This document shows, one piece after another, positions 43,025-51,244 of a stretch of 64,000 nucleotides of DNA (position 1 is the first letter of the stretch; each line of letters opens with the position of its first letter). Below the pieces are notes generated by a model. The model worked only from the letters and a program-made list of their open reading frames with translations. It searched no databases and was not told the DNA's origin. A program made the translations under genes and the position numbers. This stretch comes from Paraconexibacter algicola (GTDB lineage Bacteria; Actinomycetota; Thermoleophilia; Solirubrobacterales; Solirubrobacteraceae): assembly GCF_003044185.1 (NCBI RefSeq), contig NZ_PYYB01000001.1, positions 434,001 to 498,000 on the forward strand, written 5' to 3'.

Positions 43025-44209
43025 TCAGCCGCCGGCACCCGCCGGCCGGGCGAGCCGCTCCGTGACGACGACCGCGGCGAGCACCGCGACCACCGCGGCG
43101 GTCGCGACCACCGGCGCGAACGCGGACGCGGCGAGGCCGCCGGCGCCGAGCACGACCGCGCCGGCCGCGCGGACGCGCACCGACCGCTCCGCGCCCGCGA
43201 TCCGGGAGGAGGCGGCGATCGCCGCCAGCGCCGCGAGGGCCAGGGCCGGGCCGAGGAACAGTGGCTGCAGCGGCAGCTCCCCCGCCCCGGGGCCGGCCGG
43301 TCCGGGGGCGGCGGCGACGAGCGCGCCGGTCGCCCCGGCCTGCTCGATCGCCAGGTGCACGCCGACCCCGAACGCGGCGACGCCCGACCAGATCGCCAGG
43401 TGCCCGTAGCCCCAGAGGAAGCCGGCCTGCCGGCTGCGTCCCAGGCCCCCGGCCCCGGCGTGATCGAAGTAGAGCCACCACAGCGCGGCGGCCCCGGCGA
43501 ACCCGAGCACGGCGGCCGCGGCCGCCTCGACCCCGAGGTCGACCGCGTCGAGGCCGACGACGACGGCGAGGATCGACTCGCCGAGCACGATGATCGTGAA
43601 GAGGCCGTACCGCTCGACGATGTGCCCCGGGTGGTAGAAGGCCCGGTCGGCGACGGCGGCCGCGAGGTACGGGGCCGCGATCTCCCCCGCGAGCGCCAGC
43701 GCCCAGAGCAGGTGCTGGAGCGTGCCGTCCGCGAGCGCCGAGCCCGCCCAGAGGACCGCGCCCCAGGCGCTGCCCGCCGCGTAGCGCCCGGTGAAGGCGT
43801 GCAGTCCCGGGGACGTCGCGCGGCGGCGCAGGGCCAGCCACAGCGCCACGAGCGGCACGCGCAGGGCGCCGGCCGCGAGCGCGTAGAGCGTCGCGTCCCC
43901 CGCCGCCGCGTCGGGCACGCCGACCGCGACGGCGAGCACGGCGAGCATCGCCGTGAGGATCCCGACGCGGTAGGCGGCGTCGTCGCGGTCCCCCGCCGCG
44001 GCGTGCCAGGTGACCGCCATCCACGCCCACCAGATGCCGACGAACAGCCCGGCCGCGGTCGCCGCCCCCTCGACGGTCGGGTCGCCGTGCAGCACGGCGG
44101 CGACCTGCGCGACCGCGACGACGAAGCACAGGTCGAAGAACAGCTCCAGCGCCGTCGCGGGCCGGTGACCGTCGACGCGGCCGCCCAGGAGCGTGCCGGT
44201 GGCGCTCAC
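43025..44209 (-). CDS. LtrA (low temperature requirement A) family membrane protein
   Basis: 394 residues from GTG 44209, overlapping the preceding stop as GTGA. About ten membrane helices. The start ATALELFFDLCFVVAVAQVA and the central HIVERYGLFTIIVLGESILAVVVGL are diagnostic of LtrA proteins, whose biochemical role is unresolved. Second-last gene of the probable DJ-1/F420-like/LtrA/DUF1330 operon. Confidence 0.92.
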   Translation of the reverse strand: MSATGTLLGGRVDGHRPATALELFFDLCFVVAVAQVAAVLHGDPTVEGAATAAGLFVGIWWAWMAVTWHAAAGDRDDAAYRVGILTAMLAVLAVAVGVPDAAAGDATLYALAAGALRVPLVALWLALRRRATSPGLHAFTGRYAAGSAWGAVLWAGSALADGTLQHLLWALALAGEIAAPYLAAAVADRAFYHPGHIVERYGLFTIIVLGESILAVVVGLDAVDLGVEAAAAAVLGFAGAAALWWLYFDHAGAGGLGRSRQAGFLWGYGHLAIWSGVAAFGVGVHLAIEQAGATGALVAAAPGPAGPGAGELPLQPLFLGPALALAALAAIAASSRIAGAERSVRVRAAGAVVLGAGGLAASAFAPVVATAAVVAVLAAVVVTERLARPAGAGG

Positions 44210-44790
44210 GCCGCCCCCGACTCCGGCAGGACCGCCGGGGCGTCGAAGCGGTACGCGAACGGGCCCCGCCCGACCGCGTACGCGGTGCGGATGACGAGCC
44301 GCGCGAACCCCTCGAGGTCGGGGGCGGCGGCGAGCGGGCCGCAGTCGACGGGCCGGAAGCCCGCGTCGCGCACGAGCCGCTCGGTGGTCGCGCGGGCCTG
44401 CGGGTCGTCCCCGCACCAGGCCATGTCGGCCCGCCCGGGGTGCGCGGCGATCGCGTCGTAGAGCCGCGCGAAGACGGTGTTGAACGCCTTCGTGACGTGC
44501 GCGTCCGGTGCCGCAGCGGCGATCGCGCCGGCCAGGTCGGGGATCGCGCCCGACACGTCGTTGGTCGCGTCGACCACCGTCCGGCCGGCGAGCTGCGCGG
44601 CCCGGTCGGCGACCGCGGCGACCGCCGCCGCGGCGGGCACCGCGACGAGGACCGCGTCGGCGTCCCCACGGACCGCGTCGGCGCGGCCCAGGAGGCGCAC
44701 GTCGTGCCCGGCGGCCTCCCAGCGCGCGGCGAGCCCGGCGCCGACCGTGCCGCGCCCGAGGACGTCGATCCGCAGCGTCGCCTCAGACAC
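44206..44790 (-). CDS. NADP/F420-dependent oxidoreductase-like protein (FNO/NAD-binding domain 2 type)
   Basis: 194 residues from GTG 44790. N-terminal Rossmann motif RIDVLGRGTVGAGLAARWEAAGHDV (about 6-30) fits the NADP(H) site of F420-dependent NADP oxidoreductase-like proteins; VTKAFNTVFARLYD and the C-terminal segment also fit. The protein is short for a full F420 enzyme but normal for stand-alone members. Overlaps the upstream DJ-1 gene by 8 bases. Confidence 0.82.
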   Translation of the reverse strand: MSEATLRIDVLGRGTVGAGLAARWEAAGHDVRLLGRADAVRGDADAVLVAVPAAAAVAAVADRAAQLAGRTVVDATNDVSGAIPDLAGAIAAAAPDAHVTKAFNTVFARLYDAIAAHPGRADMAWCGDDPQARATTERLVRDAGFRPVDCGPLAAAPDLEGFARLVIRTAYAVGRGPFAYRFDAPAVLPESGAA

Positions 44791-45529
44791 CGAGCGCCTC
44801 GATCACGAGCTGGGCGGCGGCCGCACCCGAGTACTGCTGCTGGCCGGTGATGAGGTTGCCGTCACGGATCGCGTGGCTCTTGAAGCGCGAGGCGACGATC
44901 ATGTTCGTGCCGGGCAGCGCGCGGCCCTCGTCCTCGATGCGGAACGGCTGGATCCGCTGCCCGACGTACTCGTCGGCGAAGTCCTCCTCGCTGTTGGCGA
45001 AGCCGGTCCAGGTGCGACCGGCGACGAGCAGCTCCCCGGTGGCCGAACGGGCCTTCAGCAGCACGCAGGTGGCGTGGCAGATCGCGGCGGCGGCCCGGCC
45101 GCTGTCGTGGAACGCGGCGAGCGCCGTGTGGACACGCTCGTCGTCGACGAACGTGACCATCGGCGCCTGGCCGCCGACGAGCATGATCGCGTCGTGGGCG
45201 TCGAGGTCGACGTCCGCGAGCGCGGGCGTGTCCTGCACGAGCGCGGCGTGCTCGGGGCTGCTGATGAACCCGAGCGACAGGAGGTCGTGGGCGGAGTAGC
45301 CGGACTCGTCGCGCGGGTCGCTCCAGCTGTCGGCGGTCAGCGGCCCGCCGTCGGGCGAGGCGATCGTGACCTCGTAGCCGCGCTCGGTGAACGCCCACCA
45401 GGGGTGGACGAGCTCCGCCCACCAGAAGCCGACCGGCCACCCGGTGACCGGGGACACGGCGGGGTTGGAGGCGACGAGCAGGACGCGCTTGGGACGGGCG
45501 GGGTTCAGGACGTCGATGGAGGCGGACAC
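44783..45529 (-). CDS. DJ-1/PfpI-family protein (type 1 glutamine amidotransferase-like)
   Basis: 248 residues from GTG 45529 with GGGAG five bases upstream. Nucleophile elbow AAAAICHATC (C151-H152), conserved Glu in FWWAELVHPWWAF (E39) and DAIMLVGGQAPM match the Hsp31/ThiJ branch; such proteins act as glyoxalase III, protease or chaperone. First gene of the minus-strand operon, divergent from its probable LysR regulator. Confidence 0.9.
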   Translation of the reverse strand: MSASIDVLNPARPKRVLLVASNPAVSPVTGWPVGFWWAELVHPWWAFTERGYEVTIASPDGGPLTADSWSDPRDESGYSAHDLLSLGFISSPEHAALVQDTPALADVDLDAHDAIMLVGGQAPMVTFVDDERVHTALAAFHDSGRAAAAICHATCVLLKARSATGELLVAGRTWTGFANSEEDFADEYVGQRIQPFRIEDEGRALPGTNMIVASRFKSHAIRDGNLITGQQQYSGAAAAQLVIEALGV

Positions 45530-45611
45530 GGAGGCTCCCGGGTGGTGGCTGGTGGACGCGTTCGACGGTAGGCGCGCGGTGCGCGATCCGGAAACACCGA
45601 TCGCTTGCCCG

Positions 45612-45632
45612 GCCACAAGGCCCGGTTGTGGC
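45612..45632. promoter_or_regulatory. LysR-type operator GCCACAA-N7-TTGTGGC
   Basis: A perfect 7-base inverted repeat separated by 7 bases lies 11 bases upstream of the LysR start, within the 114-base divergent region to the DJ-1 gene. The T-N11-A style spacing and location fit autoregulation plus control of the operon. Confidence 0.65.
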
Positions 45633-45643
45633 AGGCTTGCGCC

Positions 45644-46531
45644 GTGACCCCGGTTCCCGAGCTGCGCCTGCTGCGCTCCTTCGTCGCCGTGGCGACCGCC
45701 GGGAGCATGTCCCGGGCGGCCGCCGAGCAGCACATCAGCCAGCAGGCGCTCAGCCAGCAGCTGCGCCAGCTCGAGGACCTGCTCGGGGTCGCGCTGCTGG
45801 AGCGCAGCAACCGCGGCGCGGTGCCGACCGCGGCCGGGCGCACGCTGCTCGTCGAGGCGCGCCGGGTCCTCGTGGCGGCCGAGCGCGCGGTGGAGCGCAC
45901 GGTGCAGGCCGCCGCCGGCGAGGGCGCGGTGCTGCGGCTCGGGCACACGCTGACGACCGCGGCGGACCTCGTGCCCGCGATCACCGCGCACCTCGCCACC
46001 GTCGCCCCGGGCACGCGCCTGCTGGCGCTCGAGCTGCTCGCGCGGGACCTGCCGGGCGCGCTGCTGCGCGGCGAGGTCGACCTCGCACTGCTCCCCTACC
46101 AGGAGCTGGGACCGGAGCTCACCGGCACGCCGGTCGCCGCGGTGGCGCTGTGCGTCGCCGTCGCGGCGGACGACCCGCTGGCCGAGCACGCGCGCGTGGC
46201 GGTCACGGCGCTCGCGCCGCGACCGGTGCACGTGTGGCCGCGCGAGACCGCACCCGGGTACCACGACGCGGTCCGCGCCGCGTTCGCCGCGGCGGGCGTC
46301 GAGCCGCGGCTGGACACCTCGGCGGCGGGCAGCGCGGTGTGGGCACGGATCGCGCAGGGACCGGGGATCGGGGTGATCGCGGCGAGCCAGGCGGCGAGCC
46401 TGCCCGCGTCGATCGCGACCCGGCCGCTGGACCCGGAGCCGCCGCCGATGCGCATCGACCTCGCGTGGCGGACCGACGATCCCCCGGCCGCGCTGGACAC
46501 GGTGCGCGCCGCCCTCCCGGGCGTGGCCTGA
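45644..46531 (+). CDS. LysR-type transcriptional regulator
   Basis: 295 residues from GTG 45644. HTH: LRLLRSFVAVATAGSMSRAAAEQHISQQALSQQLRQLEDLLGVALLERSNRGAVPTAAGRTLL. The effector domain follows (LRLGHTLTTAADLVPAITAHLA, VWPRETAPGYHDAVRAAFAAAGVEP). Divergent from the DJ-1 operon, its likely target, with a clear inverted repeat between. Converges with the TetR gene (6-base gap). Confidence 0.92.
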   Translation: MTPVPELRLLRSFVAVATAGSMSRAAAEQHISQQALSQQLRQLEDLLGVALLERSNRGAVPTAAGRTLLVEARRVLVAAERAVERTVQAAAGEGAVLRLGHTLTTAADLVPAITAHLATVAPGTRLLALELLARDLPGALLRGEVDLALLPYQELGPELTGTPVAAVALCVAVAADDPLAEHARVAVTALAPRPVHVWPRETAPGYHDAVRAAFAAAGVEPRLDTSAAGSAVWARIAQGPGIGVIAASQAASLPASIATRPLDPEPPPMRIDLAWRTDDPPAALDTVRAALPGVA

Positions 46532-46537
46532 CCGCGG

Positions 46538-47170
46538 TCAGCGGGGGCGGGGCCGCACGACGCCCTCGACGAGCGGGACCAGGACGGTCCTCGCGTAGGC
46601 GCGCAGCTGGTCCTCGTCGGCGGGGTCGGGGTCGGTCGGCGGCACGGCGACGTAGGTGACGTACAGCCGGGCGAGGAGGTCGGCGACCCAGCCGACCTCC
46701 CGCGGTGACGCGTCGGGGCTGCCGGCCAGCATGCGCTGGGCGATGAACCCCGCGCCCATGCGGAGCATCGCCCCGTCGTCGGCGGCCAGGGCGTCCATGG
46801 CCGCCCCGGGACCGGTCTCGGCGAGACGTCGCAGCATCGGGTGGGTGCGACTGAAGCGCACCCCGGCGAGGAACGCCTCCACCCCCTCCTCCTCGGGCCG
46901 TGGAGCCGCCTCGATCGCGGCGGCGGTGGCGGCGAGGAACCGCTGTGTCTCGCGCGCGACCAGGGCGCGGACGAGGTCGTCGCGACGCGCGAAGCGGCGG
47001 TAGACGGTCATGCGGCCGAGGCCGCTGCGGCGCACGACGTCCTCGACGCGCATCCGCTGGAGCCCGACGGCGGCGGCCTCCAGCACGGCCGCGTCGAGGA
47101 TGCGGTCGGCGGTCGCATCGAGCGGTTCGGCGGCGGTCGCGAGCAGCGCGGCGATCGGATCCGGGAGCAT
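46538..47170 (-). CDS. TetR family transcriptional regulator
   Basis: 210 residues from ATG 47170. HTH: ATADRILDAAVLEAAAVGLQRMRVEDVVRRSGLGRMTVYRRFARRDDLVRALV, with RMTVYRRF as recognition helix. Helical C-terminal ligand-binding region. It faces the secreted GH116 gene 38 bases away; a tandem GATGGTAC element sits between them, so it is likely the repressor of that gene. Confidence 0.9.
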   Translation of the reverse strand: MLPDPIAALLATAAEPLDATADRILDAAVLEAAAVGLQRMRVEDVVRRSGLGRMTVYRRFARRDDLVRALVARETQRFLAATAAAIEAAPRPEEEGVEAFLAGVRFSRTHPMLRRLAETGPGAAMDALAADDGAMLRMGAGFIAQRMLAGSPDASPREVGWVADLLARLYVTYVAVPPTDPDPADEDQLRAYARTVLVPLVEGVVRPRPR

Positions 47171-47180
47171 TGACAGCCCG

Positions 47181-47197
47181 GATGGTACCGATGGTAC
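47181..47197. promoter_or_regulatory. Tandem GATGGTAC element, candidate TetR operator
   Basis: GATGGTAC occurs at 47181-47188 and 47190-47197 in the 38-base divergent region, with the palindrome GGTACC across the junction (47184-47189). The location between the TetR gene and the GH116 gene, covering where both promoters must lie, suggests a regulatory site. Confidence 0.55.
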
Positions 47198-47208
47198 GTT
47201 CTCGCTCC

Positions 47209-50200
47209 ATGTGTACCACCCCGGTTCCCGGTCCGCTGCGCGTCGGACGGACGATCGCCCTCGCCGCCCTCGCGACCCTGGGCCTCGCCGCCGGCACCGC
47301 GAGCGCCGCACCGGTGCACTGGAGCTTCGAGGACGGGACCACCGAGGGCTGGCGGCTCATCGCGGGCGTCCCGACCGGCCCGCTCGTCGACGACCGACCG
47401 AGACAGCGCCTGCACCGGGGGATCCCGGCGAACCGCGAGGGACGGTTCAACCTCACCACCGAGGGCCGCACGCCGCTGGACGCCGTCTACGACCGCATTC
47501 CCGACAACCTGCGCGGCATGGACCTCGTCGGCCTGCTCGGGCCCGGTCCGAGCGCGAGCACCGCGACGCTCGAGTCCCCGCGTTTCACGCTCGAGCGCCC
47601 GGTGGTCTCCCTCCTGGCCGCCGGCGGCACCGACCGGGACGCCTACGTCAGCGCGCACCTCGACGATGGCACCGAGATCGCGCGCACCACCGGCGGGCCG
47701 ACCGAGGTGCTCGGCTACCGCCAGCTCGACCTGTCGCGCTGGATCGGCCGCACGGTCTTCCTGCGCGTCGTCGACCGCGAGACCGGCCCGTGGGACCTCG
47801 TGGCGATCGACGACGTGCGCGCGAACGTCCCCGCGATGCCGCGCGACCTGCGCGCCCGTCGCGTGCGCGGCCGCGCCGTCGTCACGTGGACGCCCCTGAC
47901 CGAGCCGGGGATCGCGGGCTACCGCGTCGAGCACGCGTCGCGACGGACCGGCCCGTTCACGGCGCTGCGGGGCGGCCTCGTGCGCGCCGGCCGGGTGGAG
48001 GACCCCGGCGCGCCACGGGACGCCGAGCGGTTCTACCGCGTCACCGCGGTGGCGACCGACGGCACCGAGTCGGAGGGCAACGTCGGGCTGCTGCGCCGCG
48101 TGCTGGAGCTGCGCGCCCGCGGCCGGACCGTCACCTACGCGGGCGACCGTTTGTCGGCGATCGCGTTCCCGGTCGGGGCGATCGGCTCGGGCGGCGTCGT
48201 GCTGTTCGGCGACGGGACCCGCAACCAGTCGTGGATCTTCAACATCGACGGCGAGCTCACGTCGATCTTCCCCGGCCGCCGGGAGGCGATGGTCCCCAAC
48301 AGCTTCCTCGCGGTCCGCGCGCGCCCCCGTGGCGGCACCGCGACCGTGCGGGCGCTGCAGACCACGCCGGAGGGGGCGTTCGCGCCAATGCGCTCGCTCA
48401 GCTTCCAGGGCGAGTATCCGCTGGCGCGCTACCGGTTCATCGACGAGCAGCTGCCCGTGGAGGTCCGGGAGGAGGTCACGAGCCCGACCATCCCGGGCGA
48501 CATCGCCGCCTCGTCCTACCCGACCGCGCTGACGACGGTCACCGTCCGCAACCCCGGCAGCGAGCCGGTGGAGGTGTCGCTGCTCGCGACGCAGCAGAAC
48601 GCGGTCGGGCTCGACGGCCGCGGGGAGGTCACCGGGCCGCAGCGGCGCTCCTCCCCGGCCTACGGGGCGAACGTGACCGAGCTCGCGGAGGACGCCGACG
48701 GCGCGACGCTGCGCATGCGCGGCTGCCGGGCCGGGCGGATCGTCGACCTGGGCGTGCGCTGCAACGGCAGCCTCGCGCTCTCGCTCCTGCACCCGCGGGC
48801 GAGCGGCACCGCGTCGTGGGCCACGAGCGCCGCGCTGCTGCACGACTTCCGCGATGACGGGACCGTCCGCGGACCGCGGACGGCGCGCAGCCCCGCCCCC
48901 GGCCGGACCGTCGACGGGGCGCTCAGCGCGACCGTCGAGCTGGCGCCCGGCGAGACGGTGCGGTTCCCGGTCGTGTTCAGCTGGTACGTCCCGACCGGGC
49001 CGCTGCGCGAGTTCGGCGGGCAGGGCCAGGCGTACACGACCCGCTGGCGCGACGCGTTCGACGTGCATGCGGAGGTGCTCCGCGAGCGCGAGGACCTCGA
49101 GCGGCGCACCCGCGCGTTCCACGCCGCGATGCACGACACGAACATCCCGCAGTACGTGCTCGACCGGGTGACCGCCCCGATCTCGGTCCTGCGCTCCCCG
49201 ACCGTGTTCTGGGCGCGCAACGGGTTCTTCGGCGGCTGGGAGGGGTTCGGCTGCTGCACCGGGATGCCCACGCACGTCTGGCACTACGCGCAGTCCGGGC
49301 CGCGACTGTGGCCGCAGATCGGTCGGATGTGGGTGTCGCAGTGGCTCGACGCAACCTCCCCCGAGGGGCTCATCCCCTACCGGTACACGGTGCCGACGTT
49401 CTCGATGGACGGGCAGACCGGCGTCCTGCTCAGCGCCTACCGCTACGTGCAGGACAGCGGCGACCTCGCCTGGCTGCGCGCGCGCTGGGGCACGATCGCG
49501 TCGGCGATGGAGTACGTCGTGCGCAACCACGACCCGGACATGGACGGCCTGCTCACCGGCCCGCAGCCGACGACGCTCGACACGACCGAGACGGGCACCG
49601 GCTCCTGGCTGGGGACCCTGTACCTCGCCGCACTCCGCGCGACCGCGCGGATGGCGACGCTCACGGGCGACGAGGCGCGCGCCACCCGCTACGCGCGGAT
49701 CGCCCGGGCCGGCGGGCCGGCCCAGGACGCGCTGCTGTTCAACGGCGAGTACCACAGCGAGAAGCCCGAGGCGGGGGTGCCGAACTCGGTCGCCTACGGG
49801 GACGGAGCGATCGACGACATGCTGCTCGGCCAGTGGTGGTCGTCGATGCTCGGCCTCGGCGAGCTGTACGACCGCTCGCGGATGCGCGCGTCGCTGCGCG
49901 CGCTCTACCGCCACAACTTCCGGGAGGACTTCCTCGGCGACAGCCCGTTCGGCGCGCAGCGCGAGTGGCGGGTCTACACCGCCCCCGAGGAGGCGGGCCT
50001 GCTGCTCATGACCTGGCCGCGCGGCAACCGCCCACCGAACCCGCCGCGCTACACCGACGAGACCTGGAACAGCTTCGAGTTCTCGACCGCCGCGACGATG
50101 ATCCAGCAGGGCCTGCTCGGTGAGGGCTTGCGGATCGTGCGCGCGTCCGCCGATCGCGCGGACGGTCGCCTGCGCACCGACGTGTTCCTCGGCAACTGCG

Positions 50201-50658
50201 GCACCGGGGACGGCACCGGCAACCCGTTCGCCGACGGCGAGTGCGGCCAGTGGTACGGGCGCACGATGTCGAGCTGGTCGCTGCTCACCGCGCTGCAGGG
50301 GTCCACGGTGGACATCGCCGAGGGCCGCCTGGGCTTCGACCCGGCGTGGCGCCCGGGCGACCACCGCTCCTTCTTCACCGCGGGCGAGGCGTGGGGCACC
50401 TTCGCGCAGGTGCGGCGGTCGGGCACGCAGATCGACGAGCTGCACGTGCGCTCGGGCGCGCTGACCGTCCGGCGGCTGGACCTCGTGACCGCCCGGACGG
50501 GCCGCGTGGTAGCCCGGGTGCGCGTCCGTCGCGCCGGCGCGCGCGCCCCGGGTCCGGCCGTCACCGCCCGGACCGTGCGCGACGGCCGGCAGGTCGCGGT
50601 GCTGCTCCCGCAGACCGTCCTGCGCGCCGGCGACCGGCTGGCCGTGACGGTGGGGTAG
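47209..50658 (+). CDS. Secreted GH116-family glycosidase with N-terminal carbohydrate-binding/FnIII region
   Basis: 1149 residues from ATG 47209. Signal peptide about 1-34 (ending ASA). Residues 35-210 look like a jelly-roll binding domain (WSFEDGTTEGWRLI, RWIGRTVFLRVVDRETGPWDLVAIDDVRA), then a fibronectin-III-like domain (about 205-300). From about 325 the GH116 pattern begins (IGSGGVVLFGDGTRNQSWIF) and the catalytic barrel includes GCCTGMPTHVWHYAQ (about 681-695), GTLYLAALRATARMA and ETWNSFEFSTAATMIQQGLLGEGL (about 951-973). GH116 enzymes are retaining beta-glucosidases/xylosidases/GBA2-like. Ends in an Arg-rich beta tail. Likely repressed by the divergent TetR. Confidence 0.85.
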   Translation: MCTTPVPGPLRVGRTIALAALATLGLAAGTASAAPVHWSFEDGTTEGWRLIAGVPTGPLVDDRPRQRLHRGIPANREGRFNLTTEGRTPLDAVYDRIPDNLRGMDLVGLLGPGPSASTATLESPRFTLERPVVSLLAAGGTDRDAYVSAHLDDGTEIARTTGGPTEVLGYRQLDLSRWIGRTVFLRVVDRETGPWDLVAIDDVRANVPAMPRDLRARRVRGRAVVTWTPLTEPGIAGYRVEHASRRTGPFTALRGGLVRAGRVEDPGAPRDAERFYRVTAVATDGTESEGNVGLLRRVLELRARGRTVTYAGDRLSAIAFPVGAIGSGGVVLFGDGTRNQSWIFNIDGELTSIFPGRREAMVPNSFLAVRARPRGGTATVRALQTTPEGAFAPMRSLSFQGEYPLARYRFIDEQLPVEVREEVTSPTIPGDIAASSYPTALTTVTVRNPGSEPVEVSLLATQQNAVGLDGRGEVTGPQRRSSPAYGANVTELAEDADGATLRMRGCRAGRIVDLGVRCNGSLALSLLHPRASGTASWATSAALLHDFRDDGTVRGPRTARSPAPGRTVDGALSATVELAPGETVRFPVVFSWYVPTGPLREFGGQGQAYTTRWRDAFDVHAEVLREREDLERRTRAFHAAMHDTNIPQYVLDRVTAPISVLRSPTVFWARNGFFGGWEGFGCCTGMPTHVWHYAQSGPRLWPQIGRMWVSQWLDATSPEGLIPYRYTVPTFSMDGQTGVLLSAYRYVQDSGDLAWLRARWGTIASAMEYVVRNHDPDMDGLLTGPQPTTLDTTETGTGSWLGTLYLAALRATARMATLTGDEARATRYARIARAGGPAQDALLFNGEYHSEKPEAGVPNSVAYGDGAIDDMLLGQWWSSMLGLGELYDRSRMRASLRALYRHNFREDFLGDSPFGAQREWRVYTAPEEAGLLLMTWPRGNRPPNPPRYTDETWNSFEFSTAATMIQQGLLGEGLRIVRASADRADGRLRTDVFLGNCGTGDGTGNPFADGECGQWYGRTMSSWSLLTALQGSTVDIAEGRLGFDPAWRPGDHRSFFTAGEAWGTFAQVRRSGTQIDELHVRSGALTVRRLDLVTARTGRVVARVRVRRAGARAPGPAVTARTVRDGRQVAVLLPQTVLRAGDRLAVTVG

Positions 50659-50686
50659 GGCGCGGCGGGCGCCGCACGCCACGCCG

Positions 50687-50977
50687 CTACGAGGAGACGA
50701 TCGAGCGGACCGTGCTCTCGGCCGAGGCGTAGCGCTGCTGGGCCTGCTTCAGGTCCACCGAGATCTGCTCGAAGAACTGCCGTGCCTCCTCCACCTCCTT
50801 GACGTGCTGGTTGAAGCGGCTCTTGAACCCGTCCGAGGCGGTGCCGTCCCACATGCCGTCGAGGTTGCCGACGGCGCGCACGGCGTCCTGCTTGGCCTCG
50901 TCGACGAACTGGGCGGCGTTGCGGAAGAAGGTCGAGCCGTTGCCGAGGATCTCGGGGGTCACCTTGATGTGTGCCAT
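50687..50977 (-). CDS. WXG100 family protein (ESAT-6/EsxA-like), type VII secretion substrate
   Basis: 96 residues from ATG 50977 with an AGGAG site. Helix-turn-helix hairpin with the turn motif W43-D44-G45 (WDG instead of WXG's third Gly position filled normally: W-D-G). A C-terminal YxxxE (Y83-E87) matches the T7SS export signal YxxxD/E. 46 of 96 residues are identical by my hand alignment to the second WXG100 protein at 53086-53376. WXG100 proteins are small helical hairpin dimers exported by FtsK/SpoIIIE-type ATPases. Last gene of the minus-strand locus. Confidence 0.92.
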   Translation of the reverse strand: MAHIKVTPEILGNGSTFFRNAAQFVDEAKQDAVRAVGNLDGMWDGTASDGFKSRFNQHVKEVEEARQFFEQISVDLKQAQQRYASAESTVRSIVSS

Positions 50978-51025
50978 GTGCGTGCTCCTGTGTGGTTCTC
51001 GTGGTGGTCTGACGGACGTGTGCGC

Positions 51026-51244
51026 CTAGCGGCGCACCCCGCGGATCGCGGGAAGCTCGATGTAGGGCTCGACGCTCGGTGGGGGGACCGCGCGCACCAC
51101 GCCGGCCGCCGGGATCTCCGGGTCCCCGGGCGCGGTGAGGATGCCGACGGCGCCGCCGAGCAGCAGCAGCCCCAGGACCGTCGCGGCGATGGTCGCGATG
51201 CGGCGATACTTGGAGACGGGCAGTCGCAGGGAGGGACGCCTCAT
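51026..51244 (-). CDS. Small single-pass membrane protein of the type VII-like locus
   Basis: 72 residues from ATG 51244, which overlaps the pseudokinase stop by four bases (ATGA). A basic N-terminus (MRRPSLRLPVSKYRR) is followed by one transmembrane helix IATIAATVLGLLLLGGAVGIL and a Pro-rich extracytoplasmic tail. It could take the place of the small membrane subunit EssA, but size and sequence do not prove it. Tightly coupled between pseudokinase and WXG100 genes. Confidence 0.7.
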   Translation of the reverse strand: MRRPSLRLPVSKYRRIATIAATVLGLLLLGGAVGILTAPGDPEIPAAGVVRAVPPPSVEPYIELPAIRGVRR

